Below, in pieces: positions 16,324-24,177 of a DNA stretch of 64,000 bases (the first letter of the stretch is position 1; each line of letters starts with the position of its first letter). This DNA is from Mesorhizobium_K quangtriensis (GTDB taxonomy: Bacteria; Pseudomonadota; Alphaproteobacteria; Rhizobiales; Rhizobiaceae): contig NZ_JBEBMF010000001.1 of assembly GCF_040081925.1 (NCBI RefSeq), positions 310,001 to 374,000 of the forward strand, written 5' to 3'. The notes beneath the pieces were generated by a model, which searched no databases, was not told the DNA's origin, and worked only from the letters and a program-made list of their open reading frames with translations. A program made the translations under genes and the position numbers.

Positions 16324-17184
16324 GTGATCCGTTACGCGAAACCCAGGGATGTCGATGAGGCGCTGGCGCTGCTTGGCGAGGCGTCGTGGAAAATCCTAGC
16401 CGGCGGCACGGATTTCTATCCCGCGCTCGGCAACCGGCCGCTGACCGACAATGTGCTCGACATCAACGCGCTCGACGACCTGCGCGGTATCGCCGAAACG
16501 GAAACGCATCTCGTCATCGGTGCTCGCACGACCTGGGCCGATGTCACCAAGCACAGGCTGCCGCCCTCCTTCGACATGCTGAAGCAGTCGGCTCGCGAGG
16601 TCGGCTCGCCGCAGATCCAGAATGTCGCGACGATCGCGGGGAATCTCTGCAACGCTTCGCCCGCCGCCGACGGCGTGCCGCCGCTCTTGGTGCTCGATGC
16701 AGAGGTGGAGCTGCGTTCGCTTTCCGGCAGCCGCGTGCTTCCGCTCTCCGGCTTCATCCTCGGCAACAGGCGGATCGCGTCTCGGCCGGACGAGATGGTG
16801 ACCGCCATTCTTGTTCCCAAGGCATCGCTGGGCGGCACATCCTCGTTTCAAAAACTCGGCGCGCGGCGCTATCTCGTCATCTCGATTGCCATGGCCGCAG
16901 CGCGCGTGGTCACCGACGCGCACGGAAGGATCGAGACCGCCGTGATCGCGGTCGGGGCATGTTCGGCGGTCGCGCAGCGCTTGGCCGGACTGGAAACGGT
17001 ACTGGTCGGATTGCGGAGCGCAACCGAGATCGAGAGCGCGGTCATGGCTGCACCGCTCGATGAGCTTTCGCCGATCGACGACGTGCGCGGCACCGCCGAC
17101 TATCGCCGCGCGGCCGCGCGCGAAATTGCGGTGCGCGCGATCCTTGGCGCACTCGGTTTGGGCGAGGCGGAGGCGGCCGCATGA
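16324..17184 (+). CDS. Molybdenum hydroxylase (xanthine dehydrogenase family), FAD-binding subunit
   Basis: 286-residue medium subunit carrying FAD, which passes electrons from the 2Fe-2S centres to the acceptor. Begins at GTG 16324 (MIRYAKPRDVDEALALLGEA) with GAGG just upstream. FAD motifs: ILAGGTDFYP (the A-G-G-T/G-D pattern, about residues 26-35) and ATIAGNLCNASPAADGVPPL (about residues 103-122). The C-terminal CO-dehydrogenase flavoprotein domain contains FQKLGARRYLVISI. First gene of a tightly overlapping operon; its stop overlaps the next start (ATGA). Substrate of the complex cannot be read from this subunit. Confidence 0.93.
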   Translation: MIRYAKPRDVDEALALLGEASWKILAGGTDFYPALGNRPLTDNVLDINALDDLRGIAETETHLVIGARTTWADVTKHRLPPSFDMLKQSAREVGSPQIQNVATIAGNLCNASPAADGVPPLLVLDAEVELRSLSGSRVLPLSGFILGNRRIASRPDEMVTAILVPKASLGGTSSFQKLGARRYLVISIAMAAARVVTDAHGRIETAVIAVGACSAVAQRLAGLETVLVGLRSATEIESAVMAAPLDELSPIDDVRGTADYRRAAAREIAVRAILGALGLGEAEAAA

Positions 17185-19934
17185 ACGTGCACGGCCACGC
17201 CATCACCTTCGAGGTCAACGGCGCGCCGGCAACCGTCTCGGTGCATCCGGTGACGCGGCTTTCGTCGGTCCTGCGCGACGAACTCCGGCTGACGGGAACG
17301 AAGGTCGGCTGTGACGCCGGCGACTGCGGCGCATGCACCGTCCTGCTCGACGGCGAACCGGCCTGCGCGTGCCTTGTGCCCATGGCCTCGATCGAGGGCC
17401 GTTCCGTGCAAACGGTGGAGGGGCTTGCCAATGGCCGGCTGTCGGCGCTGCAGGCGTCCTTCCTTAGACATGGCGCGGCGCAATGCGGCATCTGCACACC
17501 GGGTCTCCTGGTGACGGCGACTGCGTTGCTGGCAAAAAACCCGCGTCCGTCCGAGACCGAGGTGAAGGATGCCCTGGGCGGTGTTCTCTGCCGCTGCACG
17601 GGCTATCGCAAGATCATCACGGCGGTCGCCGAAGCGTGGAAGCATGATGGTGACCTTGCTCCTAAATTGCCTGAACCTGGCAAGGCCGTTGGCGCCTCAC
17701 CTGTCCGGCTGGATGGCATACCGAAGGTGACAGGCGAGGAAAAATTTGGCGCGGACAGTTTCCCCGTTGATGCGTTGTCTGTCCTCGTCCTGCGGTCGCC
17801 GCATCATCATGCGCATTTCAGTTTCGGCGATCTCGATGGGTGGCGGCGCGGTAATCCTGGTGTGGTCGCGATATTCACCGCCGCCGACATCCCGGGCCGC
17901 AACCGCTTCGGGGCAATTCCGTCCTTTGCCGACCAGCCAGCGCTTGCAGAGGGCATGGTGCGTTTCCGGGGTGAGGCGGTGGCGCTGGTAGCGGCTGAGC
18001 GAACAGCCGTTCCCGCCCTCGACTTGGCGTCGTTTCCGATTTCGTGGACTGAAGAGCCGCCTGCGCTGTCGCCACGCGAAGCTCAAAGGCCGGATGCCGT
18101 GCTGCTGCATGCTGGTCGGCCCGGAAACCTTCTCGCCAGCGGCATCGTGGAACATGGCGACCCGGACTCGGCGCTGCGCGACGCGGCGCATGTCGTTTCA
18201 GGTGCATTCGAGACCTCCTGCGTCGAACATGCCTATATCGAGCCCGAAGCCGGCTTTGCGCGCATGGATGGTTACACGCTGGTGATCTCCGCCTGCACAC
18301 AGGCGCCGCACATGGACCGCGAGGACACTTCGCTCGTGCTCGGGCTGCCGCTCGAGAAGGTGCGCATCACACCGACGGCGACCGGAGGGGGCTTCGGCTC
18401 GAAGATCGACGTGTCGTTGCAGCCGCTGATCGGTCTGGTGGCGCTCAAGACGGGCCGGCCGGCTGCGCTTGCCTACACGCGCACTGAATCGATGACATCG
18501 ACCACGAAGCGCCACCCGGCTTCAATGCAGGCCACCATCGGCGCGGACGCTGACGGGCGCATCGTCGGCATGGTCTTCGATGGCGAATTCAACACCGGCC
18601 CCTACGCCAGTTTTGGGCCGACAGTCGCCAACCGCGTTCCCGTTCACGCCTCGGGCCCCTATCGCACGCCAAACTATCGCGCCGAAGGCCGCGCCATTCA
18701 CACCAACGGTCCAAACGGCGGAGCCTTCCGGGGCTTCGGCGTGCCGCAGGCGACGATCATGCAGGAGACACTGTACGACGAGCTTGCTGAAAAGCTCGGC
18801 ATGGACCGGCTGGCGTTCCGCCTCAAGAACGCATTGCGTGATGGCGATGCCACCGTGACCGGCCAGTGGCTGGAGAGCGGCGTGGGGATCGTCGCGTGCC
18901 TGGAAGCCTTGCGACCGCACTGGTCGCGCGCGTTGGCCGACGCCGAGGCGTTCAACGCAACCCACACCAATCGCAAGCGTGGCGTCGGCATCGCGTCCTG
19001 CTGGTATGGCTGCGGCAACACCTCCATCGCCAATCCCTCGACCATCAAGGCCGGTGTCACTGGCGACGGCCGTGTCGTGCTGCATCAGGGCGCGGTGGAC
19101 ATCGGCCAGGGCGCGAACACGGTCATCGCACAGATATTCGCCGACACGCTCGGCGTGTCGCTCGCCGACATCACTCTGGTCGGAGCGGACACGGCGGTGA
19201 CGCCCGACGCCGGCAAGACCTCCGCCTCGCGCCAGACCTACATCTCCGGCAAGGCGGCCGAGAAGGCGGCGCGCTCGCTGCGCGAACAGATATTGCGTTT
19301 CGCCAATGTCTCGCCCGGCGCGAGCCTGTCGTTCGAGGCAGGCGCGGTGGCGGTTCGCGAAGGCGACGCGGCACGACGCATCGAACTGGAAGGTATCGAA
19401 GCTGATCGCGAGGGCTACGTGTTTTCGGCGCGAGAAAGCTACGATCCGCCGACAGAGGCGCTGGACGAAAAGGGGCAGGGCAAACCCTACGCGGTCTATG
19501 GCTACGGCGCGCAGATTGCCGAGCTGGAGGTCGACATGAAGCTCGGCACGGTGAAACTCATCAAGATCACCGCCGCGCACGATGTCGGCCGCGCCATCAA
19601 CCCGCTGCTGGTCGAAGGCCAGATCGAAGGCGGCATCGCGCAGGGCATCGGCCTTGCGTTGATGGAGGAATACATCGCGGGCCGCAACGAGAACCTGCAC
19701 GACTACCTGATCCCGACCATCGGCGACGTGCCGGAGATCGAATCCATCATCATCGAGGTGCCGGACCCGGAGGGACCATTCGGCGCCAAGGGCCTCGGCG
19801 AACACGTGCTGATCCCCACCGCGCCGGCGATCCTCAACGCCATCCGCCATGCCACGGGCGTGCTGGTGAAAAAGGTGCCGGCAACGCCGACGCGCGTGCT
19901 CGAGGCGATCAGGGCGCGGGAGGCGGCTCCATGA
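17181..19934 (+). CDS. Molybdenum hydroxylase, fused 2Fe-2S and molybdopterin-binding subunit
   Basis: 917-residue fusion of the small and large subunits of a xanthine dehydrogenase-family hydroxylase, which adds a water-derived oxygen to an N-heterocycle or aldehyde. N-terminal about 1-160: plant-type ferredoxin cluster CDAGDCGACTVLLDG, then the second cluster QCGICTPG ... GVLCRCTGYRKI. From about 165 on: aldehyde oxidase a/b hammerhead and Mo-cofactor domains with TGGGFGSKID, GGAFRGFGVPQ and the catalytic Glu in FGAKGLGEHV. FAD subunit is upstream, ring-reductase-like gene downstream, both with 4-base overlaps. No signal peptide, so cytoplasmic. Confidence 0.93.
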   Translation: MNVHGHAITFEVNGAPATVSVHPVTRLSSVLRDELRLTGTKVGCDAGDCGACTVLLDGEPACACLVPMASIEGRSVQTVEGLANGRLSALQASFLRHGAAQCGICTPGLLVTATALLAKNPRPSETEVKDALGGVLCRCTGYRKIITAVAEAWKHDGDLAPKLPEPGKAVGASPVRLDGIPKVTGEEKFGADSFPVDALSVLVLRSPHHHAHFSFGDLDGWRRGNPGVVAIFTAADIPGRNRFGAIPSFADQPALAEGMVRFRGEAVALVAAERTAVPALDLASFPISWTEEPPALSPREAQRPDAVLLHAGRPGNLLASGIVEHGDPDSALRDAAHVVSGAFETSCVEHAYIEPEAGFARMDGYTLVISACTQAPHMDREDTSLVLGLPLEKVRITPTATGGGFGSKIDVSLQPLIGLVALKTGRPAALAYTRTESMTSTTKRHPASMQATIGADADGRIVGMVFDGEFNTGPYASFGPTVANRVPVHASGPYRTPNYRAEGRAIHTNGPNGGAFRGFGVPQATIMQETLYDELAEKLGMDRLAFRLKNALRDGDATVTGQWLESGVGIVACLEALRPHWSRALADAEAFNATHTNRKRGVGIASCWYGCGNTSIANPSTIKAGVTGDGRVVLHQGAVDIGQGANTVIAQIFADTLGVSLADITLVGADTAVTPDAGKTSASRQTYISGKAAEKAARSLREQILRFANVSPGASLSFEAGAVAVREGDAARRIELEGIEADREGYVFSARESYDPPTEALDEKGQGKPYAVYGYGAQIAELEVDMKLGTVKLIKITAAHDVGRAINPLLVEGQIEGGIAQGIGLALMEEYIAGRNENLHDYLIPTIGDVPEIESIIIEVPDPEGPFGAKGLGEHVLIPTAPAILNAIRHATGVLVKKVPATPTRVLEAIRAREAAP

Positions 19935-21451
19935 GCGAACTGGCCGAGCGCTTCGAGACCCATGCGGCTGGCGAGAAGCAGGTCGCCGAAAAGATTCGCT
20001 GCGATGCCTGTCCGGTCATGTGCTACATCGCCGACGGTCGTTCGGGTGCCTGCGACCGCTACGGAAATTCCGGCGGCAGGATCGTGCGGCTGGACCCGCT
20101 GACCATCCTGGAACAGGGCGGCGCGGCGGTCGCTTTCGACGCAGGTCGCGCTGCCGACGGCGGGCTCGTCAACACCGGCCGGCGCTTCGTCACCGCCATC
20201 GGGGCGGGAACCACCTATCCCGACTACAAGCCAGCGCCCTTCATCGTCAGCCAGGAGGTGGAGGGCGTCGACCTCGTCACCGTCGTTACAGAGGGCATTT
20301 TCTCCTACTGCGGCGTCAAGGTGAAGATAGATACCGACCGCCAAATCGGCGCCGAGGCCGCGACGGTGCGGGCGAAGGGCGAGGCGATCGGCCATGTGAC
20401 GACGGGCGAATACGGTTCGCAGATGCTGTCGCTTGGCGGCGTCCACCACCTGACCGGAGGTTCGAAGTCAGAGGGCCGCGTTACCTGCGACGCGCTGCTC
20501 AATCTCTGCAACAAGAAACCGGTCGAGCTGACTATCGACGGCGGCGCGAGCATCGTCGTGCAGGCGGGCAAGCCGCCGGTCATCGACGGCAAGCTCGAGA
20601 ACCGCATGCGCGTCGGCTGCGGCTCGGCCACCATCGGCATGTTCGCCGCACAGTGGCGCGGGCTGGTGGACGAGGTGGTGGTGGTCGATGACCACATCAC
20701 CGGAGTCGTGTCCGAGCATCAGGCCGGCAAGGTGCTCGGCTGGGAAGACACGGGGATAAAGATCGTCGGGCGTCGCTCGACGCCGGGCCGCTACTTCAAG
20801 GTCTCGGAACCCGGCCTCGGCTGGGGTGGCACGACGATTTCCGATCCTCGCTCCATCCTCGGCGAATGGAACGCCAAGAAAGGCGCGCGGCCGGGCCTGT
20901 CGCTGCTGATGGTCTCGACCACCGGCGAGCAGTTCGCCTACTACGAACTGGACGACGAACTGAAGCCGGTCGAAAAACCGTTTCCCGAACGCCTGAGGAA
21001 ATCCGTCGACCTGATCGAGGAGAATTGCGAGCCGGCGCTTTGCACCGTGCTGTTCGTCGGCGGTGCGGGCGGCTCGTTGCGCGCCGGCGTGGTCGAGAAC
21101 CCGGTGCGCCTGACGCGCTCCGTGCAGGAACTGCAAACCTATGTGACGGTCGGCGGCGCGCCTGTCTATGTCTGGCCGGGCGGCGGCATCACGCTGATGG
21201 TCGATGTGACGCGCGTGCCCGACAACGCCTTCGGCTACGTGCCGACGCCGGCGCTGGTCGCGCCAATCGAGTTCACGTTGCGCCGCGACGACTACGTCGC
21301 GCTTGGCGGTCACGTCGATCACATTCGGAGCGTGGAGGACGTGCTCGCCCATGGCGGCGAATACCTCAACCCGCGCCACGAGATCGACGCCTCTTCAGAC
21401 AACCCATGGCCGCCGCTGGCGCAGCTTCATCTTCGGGATGGAAAGGCATGA
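19931..21451 (+). CDS. 6-hydroxynicotinate reductase-like iron-sulfur enzyme
   Basis: 506 residues. The closest characterised family I recognise is Hnr of the clostridial nicotinate pathway, a ferredoxin-dependent Fe-S flavoenzyme that reduces 6-hydroxynicotinate to 1,4,5,6-tetrahydro-6-oxonicotinate. Near residues 20-45 is a ferredoxin-like cluster KIRCDACPVMCYIADG then GACDRYGN (four Cys, C-x2-C-x3-C spacing). Later, conserved-looking stretches include TEGIFSYCGVKVKIDTDR, TTGEYGSQMLSLGGVHHLTG and GWGGTTISDPRSILG. It sits directly after the hydroxylase and before UPF0280, all overlapping. Family call fairly firm; substrate uncertain, as bacterial homologues are mostly uncharacterised. Confidence 0.75.
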   Translation: MSELAERFETHAAGEKQVAEKIRCDACPVMCYIADGRSGACDRYGNSGGRIVRLDPLTILEQGGAAVAFDAGRAADGGLVNTGRRFVTAIGAGTTYPDYKPAPFIVSQEVEGVDLVTVVTEGIFSYCGVKVKIDTDRQIGAEAATVRAKGEAIGHVTTGEYGSQMLSLGGVHHLTGGSKSEGRVTCDALLNLCNKKPVELTIDGGASIVVQAGKPPVIDGKLENRMRVGCGSATIGMFAAQWRGLVDEVVVVDDHITGVVSEHQAGKVLGWEDTGIKIVGRRSTPGRYFKVSEPGLGWGGTTISDPRSILGEWNAKKGARPGLSLLMVSTTGEQFAYYELDDELKPVEKPFPERLRKSVDLIEENCEPALCTVLFVGGAGGSLRAGVVENPVRLTRSVQELQTYVTVGGAPVYVWPGGGITLMVDVTRVPDNAFGYVPTPALVAPIEFTLRRDDYVALGGHVDHIRSVEDVLAHGGEYLNPRHEIDASSDNPWPPLAQLHLRDGKA

Positions 21452-22365
21452 TCGGCCCGCAGGTCCATATGCTGCCGGACGGACGCCGGCTGCATCTCAA
21501 CCATGGTCCGATTGACCTGATCGTCGAGGCGTTCGGCGCGGCTGGTGAGGTTAAGGCTGCGTACCAACAGGCGACCTCGCGGTTTCAGACGATCCTTCCG
21601 GAACTGGCCGAGGAATTGCCGGCGTTGCGCCGTGCGGCGTCTTCGCGCCCGCGCCGTTTTGCCGGGGTAACCGCGCTTCGCATGGAAGCGGCTGTGTCGC
21701 CTCTGGCAGCGGAGAACTTCATCACGCCGATGGCTGCCGTGGCCGGTTCGGTAGCCGACGAAATTCTGGCCACAATGCTGGAAGGCCGGGCGCTTGACCG
21801 GGCCTATGTGAACAATGGCGGCGACAGCGCGCTTTTCCTTGCGCCCGGCCAGTCGATGCGGCTGGCGATCGCCGGAGCGGGCCACGGCTTTGCCGACCGC
21901 ATTGTCATTCGGGGGGAGGATGCCGTGCGCGGCGTTGCAACCAGCGGCTGGCGCGGGCGCTCATTCTCGCTCGGCATCGCCGATGCGGTTACGGTGCTGG
22001 CCCGCACGGGCGCGGAGGCGGACGCCGCCGCGACGATCATCGCCAACGCCGTGGATCTGCCGGGACACCGCGCGATCCGTCGCGAGAGGGCGAACGTGCT
22101 CGCGCCCGACAGCGACCTTGGCGAGCGATTGGTGACGGTCGAGGTAGGCGGGTTGTCTGCAGGTGAGGTCGCCGCAGCGCTTGATGCGGGGCTGACGGTG
22201 GCAGGGCGGTTGCGGACGAGTGGTTTGATCGAGGACGCCGTACTTTTCCTCAAGTCCGAGAGCCGGCTTTGCGGCGCTGCGTTTGGAGATGGGGAAGAGC
22301 TGCGACGCGTAAGGCGGAAACCTCTCCACAAGCTTGAAAATATCCGGGAAGAGACACATGCCTGA
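21448..22365 (+). CDS. UPF0280 family protein (ApbE-like fold)
   Basis: 305 residues from ATG 21448, overlapping the previous stop by 4 bases. The UPF0280 pattern is clear: GPIDLIVEAFG near the N-terminus, MAAVAGSVADEIL in the middle, AYVNNGGDSALFL, and TSGWRGRSFSLGIADAVTVLA. UPF0280 is structurally related to the ApbE flavin transferases, where Gly-Gly-Asp and Ser-Gly segments bind FAD and metal. Here the like pieces are NNGGD and ATSGWRGRS. It may flavinylate or otherwise mature a partner such as the Fe-S reductase; that is inference, not known function. Confidence 0.82.
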   Translation: MIGPQVHMLPDGRRLHLNHGPIDLIVEAFGAAGEVKAAYQQATSRFQTILPELAEELPALRRAASSRPRRFAGVTALRMEAAVSPLAAENFITPMAAVAGSVADEILATMLEGRALDRAYVNNGGDSALFLAPGQSMRLAIAGAGHGFADRIVIRGEDAVRGVATSGWRGRSFSLGIADAVTVLARTGAEADAAATIIANAVDLPGHRAIRRERANVLAPDSDLGERLVTVEVGGLSAGEVAAALDAGLTVAGRLRTSGLIEDAVLFLKSESRLCGAAFGDGEELRRVRRKPLHKLENIREETHA

Positions 22366-22942
22366 ATTCACGATCCGCAAGATCGCAATCCTCAACGAGG
22401 AGAGCCTGCATGACGGCGGCCCTGCGCCGGACCAACCCCGCCGGCGGGCGGCTGCCTGGGCGATCGTGCGCAATCCCTTTGCCGGCGGCTATTCGGCCGA
22501 GCTTCAGACCGCGATGGACGATCTGAAGCCGCTGGGCCAGCTCCTGACCGAAAGGCTGATCGCGGCATTGGGCGGCAACACCTCGCTCATCGACGGCTAC
22601 GGCAAGGGCGCTATCGTCGGCACGGCGGGCGAGTTGGAGCACGGTGCGCTCTGGCATGTGCCGGGTGGATACGCCATGCGCGAGCGGCTTGACGCATCGA
22701 AGGCGATCGTGCCGTCGGCGATGAAGCTCGGTGCGTTCGGCGCGAGCCTCGACGTACCGCTTGGCCACGCCAACGCGGCCTATGTGCGCAGCCATTTCGA
22801 CGCCATAACCGTTTCCGACCCGCAGGGACCTCGCCCGGACGAAATCCTGTTTGCGCTTGCCATGTCGATCGGCGGACGCGTGCACTCGCGCATGGGCGGG
22901 CTGGAAGCGTGGCAGGTGAAGGGGGAGGACGGGCTGCGATGA
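22358..22942 (+). CDS. AA_synth (PF06684) family protein
   Basis: 194 residues from ATG 22358, overlapping the UPF0280 stop by 8 bases. Recognisable segments: IRKIAILNEESLHDGG at the start, AIVRNPFAGGYSAEL, ALGGNTSLIDGYGKGAIVG and the C-terminal ALAMSIGGRVHSRMGGL. The family name reflects a genetic link to amino acid synthesis, but no reaction has been firmly assigned. The family commonly lies next to UPF0280 and hydroxynicotinate-reductase-like genes, as here, which suggests a step in the same degradation pathway. Confidence 0.82.
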   Translation: MPEFTIRKIAILNEESLHDGGPAPDQPRRRAAAWAIVRNPFAGGYSAELQTAMDDLKPLGQLLTERLIAALGGNTSLIDGYGKGAIVGTAGELEHGALWHVPGGYAMRERLDASKAIVPSAMKLGAFGASLDVPLGHANAAYVRSHFDAITVSDPQGPRPDEILFALAMSIGGRVHSRMGGLEAWQVKGEDGLR

Positions 22943-22972
22943 CGAGGCCAGATCGATGACGGGGATGGATCA

Positions 22973-23425
22973 GTGACCGGCGAACGCAATCTGAGACTTG
23001 TCGAGGACGATACGCCCGAGGGCTACCGCCTGCAAGAACAGGTCGGCTTCGTGCTACGCAAGGCCCACCAACGTCATGTCGCCATCTTCGCGGACAGGAT
23101 CGGCGACCTGACGCCGCCGCAATTCGCCGCGCTGGCGAAACTCGCCGATGTCGGCGAGACGTCGCAGAACCAGCTCGGCAGCCTGATCGCCATGGACGCG
23201 GCGACCGTCAAGGGCGTCATCGACCGTCTCAAGTCGCGTGGGCTGGTGGCCCTCACGCGGCACGACGTGGACAAGCGGCGGTTGATGGTCAGCCTGACGG
23301 AGGATGGTCGCAGGACGGTGGAGCGTCTGGTGCCACTCGCTGAAGACATCACCACCGAGACCCTGCGCCCGCTTTCCCCTAAGGAAGCGGCTACTTTGCT
23401 ACGGCTCCTGTCGCGCATCGCCTGA
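22973..23425 (+). CDS. MarR family transcriptional regulator
   Basis: 150 residues from GTG 22973, the only usable start after the preceding stop in this frame, with GGGGA upstream. Winged helix-turn-helix about residues 40-105: LTPPQFAALAKLADVG, QNQLGSLIAMDAATVKGVID and the wing ALTRHDVDKRRLMVSLTEDG. It ends the hydroxylase operon and is the only local regulator of the island in the window, so it is the first candidate to bind the motif at 16257-16283. MarR proteins usually respond to phenolic or aromatic ligands. Confidence 0.93.
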   Translation: MTGERNLRLVEDDTPEGYRLQEQVGFVLRKAHQRHVAIFADRIGDLTPPQFAALAKLADVGETSQNQLGSLIAMDAATVKGVIDRLKSRGLVALTRHDVDKRRLMVSLTEDGRRTVERLVPLAEDITTETLRPLSPKEAATLLRLLSRIA

Positions 23426-23538
23426 CGGTGCGTAGGGTCGGCGCGCCGAAATAGTCGGAATCTTGCCTCAAAAAACTCCCATCCGGCGGTCAGTTGTTGA
23501 GCCGGGGGGCTTCATGACGCCAATGAGGCCCGAAAAGA

Positions 23539-24177
23539 ATGATCGAAACCAAACCCCATAATGCGTTCTGGCGCTCGCTTCACACACAGGGTCACGATTC
23601 GGCGCTGCTGTCGCCGGCGCTCGGCTGGAACCTGACCGGCATGGCCTCTTTCTGGCACAGGTCGGGACCCGTCGCCGTCAACTATACGGTCGAGGTCGAC
23701 GAGGCTTTTGTCACCCGCCGCGGCAGCGTCCGCGGCTTCGTGGGGAGACGGCGGTTCTATCACTCGATAGAGCGCAAGCCCGATGGCTGGAAGCTCGACG
23801 GAAAGCCGCAAGGCCTCACCGGGTTGGCTGACCTCGACCTCGGTTTTACGCCCGCCACCAATGTGCTCCAACTCCAGCGCCTGCAGCTGGAAGTCGGCGA
23901 ACGCGCCGAATTCTCGGTGGCGTGGTTCGACATCGGCAAGCAGGCGCTGGTCGAATTGCCGCAGGTCTACGAGCGTATCGATACAGACCGCTACGCGTAT
24001 CAGTCGCCGACCACCGGCTACGCGGACGAACTCATGATCGACCCTGTCACCGGCTTCGTGCGCGACTATCCGTCGCTCTGGTCGATGGAGGCGGTCGATG
24101 AGCTACCGGGGGAGTTGCTCGACGAGGGTGATCTCGAGGACGCGCTGAGCATCTTCTCGACATCCTCGGCCGCATAG
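23539..24177 (+). CDS. Putative glycolipid-binding family protein (PF06475, PA1994-like)
   Basis: 212 residues. Matches the PF06475 pattern by eye: HTQGHDSALLSPALGWNLTG near the N-terminus, VNYTVEVDEAFVTRRGSVRG, LADLDLGFTPATNVLQLQRL, and DRYAYQSPTTGYADELMIDP ending in VRDYPSLW. Those members fold like lipid carriers, but the function is unproven. After YPSLW the protein runs about 30 acidic residues further into the 3' end of the convergent hyuB gene, ending in two adjacent TAG codons. The last 112 bp thus code on both strands. Relation to the catabolic genes is unclear. Confidence 0.75.
   Translation: MIETKPHNAFWRSLHTQGHDSALLSPALGWNLTGMASFWHRSGPVAVNYTVEVDEAFVTRRGSVRGFVGRRRFYHSIERKPDGWKLDGKPQGLTGLADLDLGFTPATNVLQLQRLQLEVGERAEFSVAWFDIGKQALVELPQVYERIDTDRYAYQSPTTGYADELMIDPVTGFVRDYPSLWSMEAVDELPGELLDEGDLEDALSIFSTSSAA

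Noticed and set aside
20866..21447. Long open frame upstream of UPF0280 on the plus strand
   Set aside because: It is the wrong frame of the hydroxynicotinate-reductase-like gene, and is Arg/Ala-rich without family similarity; UPF0280 starts at 21448.
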